Assembly: GCA_016234205.1 (NCBI GenBank)
Contig: JACRGN010000234.1
Coordinates: 1 to 38,698, forward strand
Source of the DNA: Nitrospinota bacterium
Lineage (GTDB): Bacteria > Nitrospinota > Nitrospinia > UBA9942
Reading direction: 5' to 3'
DNA length: 38,698 nt
Each line of letters starts with the position of its first letter. The first letter of the stretch is position 1. The translations under genes and the position numbers were made by a program. Below are positions 33,602 through 38,698 of the stretch, in pieces. The notes under the pieces were generated by a model. That model was not told the DNA's origin, did no database searches, and was given only the letters and a program-made list of their open reading frames with translations.

Positions 33602-34003
33602 ATGAACAATGAAAAGGGTTTTAGTCTTCTGGAGGCGCTGGTTGCTATTACTATACTGGGAATCACCCTCGGAATCATCATGGCACTCTTTTCCGGTGCA
33701 ATGAGATCGGTAGGTGCCTCAGAGGAGTATTCTAAAGCACTTCTCCTTGCGAGGAAGGAAATGGAGGATACAATGCTCATGGAGGATATCCACTTAGGAG
33801 CAGAGGATGGGAGTTTTGGCAATGGCTACACATGGAAGAGAACTATAAGCTCTCTTAAGATATCAGAAGAAGATGAATATTTAAATGAGAACCTCCCTTT
33901 TAACCTATACGAGATTGAAATAAAAGTAAAATGGTGGAGTTGGAAAGTAGAGAAGATGATGAGTCTCAGGAGTATAATTCTCAGGGAGACTCTTGAGGAG
34001 TAG
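33602..34003 (+). CDS. gspI: Minor pseudopilin GspI
   Basis: 133 aa. Short leader MNNEKG, then FSLLEALVAITILGITLGII with Glu at +5, the compact GspI type. The region after the helix (EEYSKALLLARKEMEDTML) is typical of GspI. The start codon abuts the ACTGTC repeat, so there is no ordinary Shine-Dalgarno. GspI forms the pseudopilus tip with GspJ and GspK. Confidence 0.92.
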   Translation: MNNEKGFSLLEALVAITILGITLGIIMALFSGAMRSVGASEEYSKALLLARKEMEDTMLMEDIHLGAEDGSFGNGYTWKRTISSLKISEEDEYLNENLPFNLYEIEIKVKWWSWKVEKMMSLRSIILRETLEE

Positions 34004-34017
34004 GAACAAAAAATCAA

Positions 34018-34081
34018 AGTGTCAGTGTCAGTTTTTAGTGTCAGTGCTTTTTTACTGACACTGACACTATTCACTAACACT
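34018..34081. repeat. GTGTCA-type inverted tandem repeat
   Basis: AGTGTCAGTGTCAG and AGTGTCAGTG face CTGACACTGACACT and CACTAACACT. It fills the gspI-gspJ gap, ending 6 nt before the gspJ start. Confidence 0.85.
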
Positions 34082-34087
34082 TATTAT

Positions 34088-34771
34088 ATGTCTAAAAGAT
34101 TTCACCGAATATTTACCAATGTTGAAGGATTCACATTGATGGAGATACTTGTCTCCATGCTCATATTAAGTATGGTTGCCATTTTGATATTGCAGGGATT
34201 AAGGGTTGGTTATAAAGTGTGGGAGAAGGGGGAATCAAAGGTTGCCCACCAGCAAAGGATGAGGATTGCCTTAGATACAATTTCTAAACAACTGAGTTCT
34301 GCATATCCATTTCTTGTAAAGGATGAAAATGGAAGCCCCTCCCCTGTGTTCAAGGTGGAGTCTAAAATGATACAGTTTGTAACAAGTAGGCCTATAGGAA
34401 TGAGCAATCGCGGAGGATTGTTTTTTGTAATCTATAGCTTGAAAAATATCCCTTATTCAGAAAATAGGATACTGGTTGCTTATCAGAAACCTATTTACAT
34501 GGTTGAGGATTTTAAAAATCTTGATATAAATAATGAGGAGGCTATTAATCTAATACCTGATATTATGAACATAGAATGGAGCTATTCATCATGGGAAGGG
34601 GATGGGTTGGAGGATTCTTTAAAGATACAGAAAGAGAAAGAAAAATCTCTGCCCAAAGAGGTTACGCTGACACTGAGGCACAGTGAAGGAGAGCATAGCT
34701 ATCTTACACAGGTTACAATCCCCATCATGATGTCAAGCAAGAAGCCATTAAAAGAGAAAACAAAGACCTAA
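34088..34771 (+). CDS. gspJ: Minor pseudopilin GspJ
   Basis: 227 aa from the ATG at 34088, giving leader MSKRFHRIFTNVEG and FTLMEILVSMLILSMVAILI with Glu at +5. The frame is open upstream to 34019, but that part is the GTGTCA repeat and would put a second hydrophobic segment before the leader. The body (QQRMRIALDTISKQLSSAYP) fits GspJ. Tip component of the pseudopilus. Confidence 0.92.
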   Translation: MSKRFHRIFTNVEGFTLMEILVSMLILSMVAILILQGLRVGYKVWEKGESKVAHQQRMRIALDTISKQLSSAYPFLVKDENGSPSPVFKVESKMIQFVTSRPIGMSNRGGLFFVIYSLKNIPYSENRILVAYQKPIYMVEDFKNLDINNEEAINLIPDIMNIEWSYSSWEGDGLEDSLKIQKEKEKSLPKEVTLTLRHSEGEHSYLTQVTIPIMMSSKKPLKEKTKT

Positions 34772-34774
34772 TTT

Positions 34775-34950
34775 TAGCCACAGAGGCACGGAGGCACAGA
34801 GAGAGACAAAGGCAAAAAAGATTAAGGAGAAAGGGAGAAGATGGAGAGATGGAGAAAAGGTAAAATTAAATATTTTTCCCATTCCCCCCTTTCTCAAATT
34901 TCCCCATTTCTCCTTATTGTTTTCCTCTGTGTCTCAGTGCCTCTGTGGCA
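34775..34950. repeat. Nested inverted repeats in 199-nt gap
   Basis: Outer arms: GCCACAGAGGCACGGAGGCA against CTCAGTGCCTCTGTGGC. Inner arms: AAGGAGAAAGGGAGAAG and TTTCTCAAATTTCCCC...TTTCTCCTT. No ORF of its own. Same words as 8311-8410 and 20880-21059. Confidence 0.85.
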
Positions 34951-34970
34951 AATTTTATAATTTCATATAC

Positions 34971-35987
34971 ATGAACAAAAATCTTATAAACGAAAAAGGA
35001 ATCGCACTCATCATGGTCTTGTGGGTTGTCATCCTTCTGGGCGTCATTGTGAATACCTTTGCATGGATGGTCCGTACTGAGGCACAGGCGGTTGGTAATT
35101 TCAAGGAAGAGACGAGGGCATATTACCTTGCAAGGGGCGGTTTTCAGCAGACTATCCTGAAACTGCTAAAGAGTCAAGAAAGCACTGTCCATGAACCTCT
35201 AAAAGAAGGGCTGAAGTTAGACGGCAGGGTTAACATGATCCATTTTATAGATGGGTATGCAGAGGTGAGAGTGATGGATGAAGGGGGGAAGATAGATATA
35301 AATGTGGCAAGTAGAGATGACATTATCAGGGTTATTACTGCCCTGGGTTTTGATGTGGAAGATAAAGATGTAATAGCAGATTCTATACTTGACTGGATTG
35401 ATGAGAATAACTTTCATAGACTTAACGGGGCTGAGGATGATTATTACAGGTCACTCCCTGAACCATACAGGGCTAAAAATGAACCACTTAACACAGTAGA
35501 TGAGCTCCTGTGGGTCAGGGGTATCACCCCGAAAATATTCTATAACCAGGTGGTAAGCCGAAGTCCTGAATGGGGCGAAATGGAAACCGAAGCCTTGAGT
35601 GAATCGAATGGGAATATATCAATAGAAGATAGAAAATTCAGAACAGGGCTGGAGAGTGTCTTTACAGTGTTTACCGGTTCTAATAAGATAAATATTAATA
35701 CTGCACCTATCTCACTACTTTTATCCCTCCCTGGTGTTGGTGAGGCGCAAATTGAAAGAATAATCGCTGTAAGGGAAGAGAGACCCTTTCGTGATATGAG
35801 TGATCTGATAGGGACAGTTGCATTCCCTCCTGAAAACGGAAAATTTATCAGCTTTTCTCCTTCAGAGATATATACTATAGAGGTTACAGGAAAGTTAAAT
35901 GGAAGCCATGTCCGACGCTCCTTTAAATCGGTAGTCAAGGTCAAGGGGAAGACTGATTATGATATTCTTTATTGGAAGGAAGGATAA
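34971..35987 (+). CDS. gspK: Minor pseudopilin GspK
   Basis: 338 aa from the ATG at 34971. Leader MNKNLINEKG, then IALIMVLWVVILLGVIVNTF without Glu at +5, as expected for GspK. The large globular part has KIDINVASRDDIIRVITALG and a second helix-hairpin-helix-like KININTAPISLLLSLPGVGE, the paired GspK pattern. It caps the pseudopilus tip. An upstream extension to 34917 is CACAGAG-type repeat and is not used. Confidence 0.94.
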   Translation: MNKNLINEKGIALIMVLWVVILLGVIVNTFAWMVRTEAQAVGNFKEETRAYYLARGGFQQTILKLLKSQESTVHEPLKEGLKLDGRVNMIHFIDGYAEVRVMDEGGKIDINVASRDDIIRVITALGFDVEDKDVIADSILDWIDENNFHRLNGAEDDYYRSLPEPYRAKNEPLNTVDELLWVRGITPKIFYNQVVSRSPEWGEMETEALSESNGNISIEDRKFRTGLESVFTVFTGSNKININTAPISLLLSLPGVGEAQIERIIAVREERPFRDMSDLIGTVAFPPENGKFISFSPSEIYTIEVTGKLNGSHVRRSFKSVVKVKGKTDYDILYWKEG

Positions 35988-36038
35988 TGACAAATATATA
36001 GCAAAATCAAATTGTTTGGATTATAATATGCCAATTTT

Positions 36039-37514
36039 ATGTTACTATCAAAATCATCATTAGGGATAAGCTTTTGGGATGATAGGGTTGATCTTCTCCA
36101 TTTAAATCGCTTCTTTGGTAAGACTACTGTGGTAAATCGTCTATCTATGCCTTTTGTATACGGGATGAAGAGGGAAGAATTTGAAAGGGATGTATCAGCC
36201 TTTATGAAGGCAAATCGACTTCAAAGGATAATGACCTATGTTGCCCTTCCACGAAGGGATGTTGTGCTTCTCAACCTTGAATTACCCGGTAATGTTGAAG
36301 AGAATTTGAGGGAGGTAGTAGGTTATGAGCTGGATAATTATACGCCTTTTTCCGTGGATACAGCCTATTTCGATTTTCAAAATCTGGGGCATACCGTGGA
36401 TGGAAGTAAGGTCAGAATACTTCTAACAGCTATAGAGAAAGAGCGTCTCAACTACTACCTCGAACTCCTTAAAGGGGTGGGACTCAAGCCTATTTCTATG
36501 GAGATAAGCTCCACTGCCATTGCCAGAACAATTCCATTTGATAGCCTCAGCGGTGGCAAAAATGCCGTCCTTTACATAGGGGCTAATACATGCGAGATCT
36601 CCTTTCATAACGAAAAGAATCTGGAGTACTCAAGGGCGTTTGATATAACCTCTCCTGAACTTAATTTAGGAAAAAGTCAGGTTATAGATACAATTCTGAA
36701 GGAATATAAAAGGGTATTTCCTTCTGGTTTTGGTGAACAAGAAATAAAGAAAGTGGTTGTATTAGGGGATGGGATATCCGACGAGGAGTTTCTAAAGGAA
36801 ATCTCTAATGCTATAGGTAAAGAGGTAGTGAGGGTTAAAACTTTTAAAGGTATAGATAGTGATGGCTCAGATATTCAACTTCAGAGGGCTGCCCTTGGCT
36901 GTGCTCTGCGAGGACTTTATGGTGATACCGCTGCGATGAATTTCCTTGCTGTGAAGGTAGATAGAGATAAGACACCGAGGGTTCTGAGATTTGCAGCAAT
37001 AATATTATTCATCATTTTAGTATCCCTGTGGGTGGGAGAGTTTGTCTTACGGGTAAAGAAGGAAATTAAAACCTTAACCCAGATTAAAGAGAAGGTAATG
37101 CTGCTGGAAAGGGCAGCTATCTCTGTTGAAGGACTTAAAAAAGAGATTATTGTTATGGAAGAGCGTCTCCCGCAACTTAATAATTTCAGTAAAAGGAGAG
37201 TGATCTTTCTTTCCTTTTTTAAGGAGCTTACTGATGTCATTCCATCGAATACTTACCTGACTATGCTTAAATATCATGATAATGAGATAGAGATTGTTGG
37301 ACGTTCAGCATCAGCAGTTAGCCTTCTTTCTCTCCTTGAGGCATCCCCTGTTTTTAAGGATGTGGAATTCTCTGCTACAGTGAAAAGGAGAGAGGCTGTT
37401 AGAGAAAGGTCTGGAGGAAGGGCTGTCATTGCAGGAGGTGAAACTCTGCCTTCTATTAGTGAGGATATATATTTAGAAAACTTTAGTATTAAAGCAAAAT
37501 TAGAGGGCATGTAA
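36039..37514 (+). CDS. gspL: GspL (PilM/PilN-like fusion) of the T2SS inner-membrane platform
   Basis: 491 aa. The N-terminal actin-like (PilM/GspL cytoplasmic) domain runs about 1-310, with EVVGYELDNYTPFSVDTAYF and KNAVLYIGANTCEISFHNEK. One TM (about 318-336, FAAIILFIILVSLWVGEFVL) is followed by a coiled coil and a PilN/Fim_N-like periplasmic domain (FFKELTDVIPSNTYLTML, EIEIVGRSASAVSLLSLLE). It links the GspE ATPase to GspM. The start has no visible Shine-Dalgarno. Confidence 0.9.
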   Translation: MLLSKSSLGISFWDDRVDLLHLNRFFGKTTVVNRLSMPFVYGMKREEFERDVSAFMKANRLQRIMTYVALPRRDVVLLNLELPGNVEENLREVVGYELDNYTPFSVDTAYFDFQNLGHTVDGSKVRILLTAIEKERLNYYLELLKGVGLKPISMEISSTAIARTIPFDSLSGGKNAVLYIGANTCEISFHNEKNLEYSRAFDITSPELNLGKSQVIDTILKEYKRVFPSGFGEQEIKKVVVLGDGISDEEFLKEISNAIGKEVVRVKTFKGIDSDGSDIQLQRAALGCALRGLYGDTAAMNFLAVKVDRDKTPRVLRFAAIILFIILVSLWVGEFVLRVKKEIKTLTQIKEKVMLLERAAISVEGLKKEIIVMEERLPQLNNFSKRRVIFLSFFKELTDVIPSNTYLTMLKYHDNEIEIVGRSASAVSLLSLLEASPVFKDVEFSATVKRREAVRERSGGRAVIAGGETLPSISEDIYLENFSIKAKLEGM

Positions 37515-37515
37515 T

Positions 37516-37533
37516 CCCCCTTAATAAAGGGGG
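37516..37533. repeat. CCCCCTTAATAAAGGGGG hairpin before gspM
   Basis: A perfect CCCCC/GGGGG stem with an 8-nt loop, followed by TTAGGGGGTT, which probably serves as the gspM ribosome site. Confidence 0.85.
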
Positions 37534-37547
37534 TTAGGGGGTTGTTT

Positions 37548-38129
37548 ATGAATATTACAAAGAAAAGCAAAAAGATTTTAATGTTCGGCGGGATTTTGTT
37601 AGGTATCACCGCCTTCTATACCTTGCTTTTTGAACCCCTTATGAAATATGAGAAAATAATGGAGGAGGATATCGCACTCAAGGAAGGACTCTTAACTCGT
37701 TATAAGGCCACCCTTGAGGGCAGATCTGACATAGAGGCGAAACATAGAAAGGGAAAGACCCTCTTAGAGAGGGCAAAGAACCGTATCTTTATTGCAAAGA
37801 CTCAGGCACTCGCTGCAGCACAGCTCCAGTCCATCATACAGAGCAGCGCCGGAATACATAATGTAACGATTAAGAGTATTAACATAAAGAAGGTAGAAAA
37901 GCCTGTCCCGTTAGCTGTTAAAATGGGAGTTGAGGGTTACAATACGATATCCCTTCAGCTTGCCACCTATAGCAATATGAGGGGGCTCATTGATCTCCTA
38001 TATGACCTTGAAACAGCCAGCAGGTTTATTAATATTACCTCAGTTACCATAAAAGGTGAGATTGTAAAGGAGGCATCAAGGCTTGATGCAACCCTCATTG
38101 TTGAGGGGCTTGCTGAGATAGAGGGCTAA
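37548..38129 (+). CDS. gspM: GspM (PilO-like) T2SS inner-membrane protein
   Basis: 193 aa from the ATG at 37548 (TTG at 37542 is an alternative). Short cytoplasmic part, one TM (about 9-27, ILMFGGILLGITAFYTLLF), a coiled coil, then a ferredoxin-like domain (LQSIIQSSAGIHNVTIKSIN, LIDLLYDLETASRFINITSV). It partners GspL. AGGGGG from the preceding hairpin repeat lies at ribosome-site distance. Confidence 0.88.
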   Translation: MNITKKSKKILMFGGILLGITAFYTLLFEPLMKYEKIMEEDIALKEGLLTRYKATLEGRSDIEAKHRKGKTLLERAKNRIFIAKTQALAAAQLQSIIQSSAGIHNVTIKSINIKKVEKPVPLAVKMGVEGYNTISLQLATYSNMRGLIDLLYDLETASRFINITSVTIKGEIVKEASRLDATLIVEGLAEIEG

Positions 38130-38139
38130 AAAATAATGG

Positions 38140-38230
38140 AACCACAAGATTTCACAGATTTACACCAGATGACATGCTAAGAGTTCAGAATAACATTCTT
38201 GTGATAATCTTGTGTTAATCTCGTGGTTTT
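38140..38230. repeat. AACCACAAGATT inverted repeat before gspC
   Basis: AACCACAAGATTTCACAGATT faces AATCTTGTGTTAATCTCGTGGTTT, with ATTCTTGTGATAATC nearer the loop. It fills most of the gspM-gspC gap. Confidence 0.85.
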
Positions 38231-38234
38231 AAAT

Positions 38235-38698
38235 ATGAAAAAGGTTTTTATTATAATAAACATCATTTTATCATCCCTGATTCTTTTTGAGGGATGGCAG
38301 TTTTTTAGAGTATGGTCAGCTGAATCAGCCCTCTCTTTTATAAAGATGGGGACTACCGGCTTAAATAAGCCATCCACTGTTACACCTGTTACAAGGAGGG
38401 CAATAGGCAAGATTGAAAAAAAAGAGAATATTCCACGGGAGGGGATGGTATTATCGGGGGTGACCTTTGAAGGAGAAGGGGATAAATTATTGCCCTTAAG
38501 GGAATCCTTTGCAGGGGCTATTGAAAAAAACCTTTTTCACCCACAGAGGAGAGAGGGGGCTGAGGAGATAAAGATTGAATCCCCATCATCTTCTCTATCA
38601 AAACCGAAACCAAAACCGATTATTATGGAGGGGCTCGTTATCATCGGAAATTATAAAGCTGCTGTTATTAAAGATACTGCACCCCAGGTCAAGGGTGG
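38235..38698 (+). CDS. gspC: GspC-like T2SS protein, N-terminal part (cut by window end)
   Basis: 154 codons without a stop up to the window end. An N-terminal TM (VFIIINIILSSLILFEGWQF) is followed by a Pro/Ser/Lys-rich linker and the start of a GspC/PilP-type homology region (ESFAGAIEKNLFHPQRR, then MEGLVIIGNYKAAVIKD). GspC connects the inner-membrane platform to the GspD secretin, whose gene would be expected downstream. Confidence 0.8.
   Translation, partial: MKKVFIIINIILSSLILFEGWQFFRVWSAESALSFIKMGTTGLNKPSTVTPVTRRAIGKIEKKENIPREGMVLSGVTFEGEGDKLLPLRESFAGAIEKNLFHPQRREGAEEIKIESPSSSLSKPKPKPIIMEGLVIIGNYKAAVIKDTAPQVKG

Noticed and set aside
34019..34087. Longer GspJ start in the GTGTCA repeat
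   Set aside because: It adds a second hydrophobic stretch before the prepilin leader; the ATG at 34088 gives a normal leader.
36017..36032. TGGATTATAATATGCC as a sigma54 promoter before gspL
   Set aside because: Spacing fits, but the -24 lacks CA and the -12 is ATGCC; too weak in an AT-rich gap inside an operon.
31277..38698. Search for gspD, gspE and gspO
   Set aside because: No secretin, secretion ATPase or prepilin peptidase motif is present in any frame examined; they must lie outside the window.

Overview
This window looks like a chromosomal segment of an uncultured, anaerobic, low-GC Gram-negative bacterium. The evidence is c-type cytochromes with many CXXCH motifs, a type II secretion (T2SS) operon, sigma54 regulation, dCACHE/HD-GYP signalling and dense short intergenic repeats. 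The content resembles Nitrospirota or Desulfobacterota-type subsurface genomes, but no marker gene is present and the lineage cannot be fixed from this sequence.

Left part (1-9504, minus strand): a Wsp-like chemosensory operon. In transcription order it encodes an HD-GYP response regulator, a dCACHE-PAS histidine kinase, a CheR with C-terminal TPRs, a short CheW, a CheW with an N-terminal extension, a methyl-accepting protein whose periplasmic domain carries a CXXCH heme motif, and the N-terminal part of a CheA with two HPt domains (cut by the window start).

Middle (9751-12716, plus strand): a two-component pair. The kinase has the same CXXCH heme-sensor module as the chemoreceptor, and its partner is an NtrC-type sigma54 activator. 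Immediately downstream is a near-consensus -24/-12 promoter, and two more occur within the next 5 kb. They precede three triheme c7-type cytochromes and two large hexaheme cytochromes. The CXXCH/His layout of the hexahemes closely follows Geobacter OmcS, the subunit of extracellular cytochrome filaments, as I recall that sequence.

Right part (16156-31268): a long co-directional run of exported proteins. It holds two NHL beta-propellers, a TolB/LpoB-like protein with FlgD-like Ig domains, a tandem rhodanese without catalytic cysteines, a methyltransferase with a signal peptide, a repeat-propeller protein, three formylglycine-generating-enzyme-fold (SUMF1) proteins, a further cysteine-less rhodanese, an SNase-like protein missing key acidic residues, and a 14-repeat WD40 protein. 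It continues with an 8-nt gap into a T2SS operon in the order gspF-G-H-I-J-K-L-M-C (31277 to the window end; gspC is cut). GspD and GspE are not in the window.

My reading, which is inference, is a sigma54- and heme-sensor-controlled locus for building or exporting OmcS-like extracellular cytochromes, with scaffold proteins made from pseudoenzyme folds and a dedicated T2SS.

A second theme is the repeats. Most larger gaps carry an inverted pair of short tandem repeats (periods 6, 7, 9 and others). The same repeats also lie inside genes. They encode several signal peptides, a prepilin leader, the C-terminus of the WD40 protein, and in-frame inserts.
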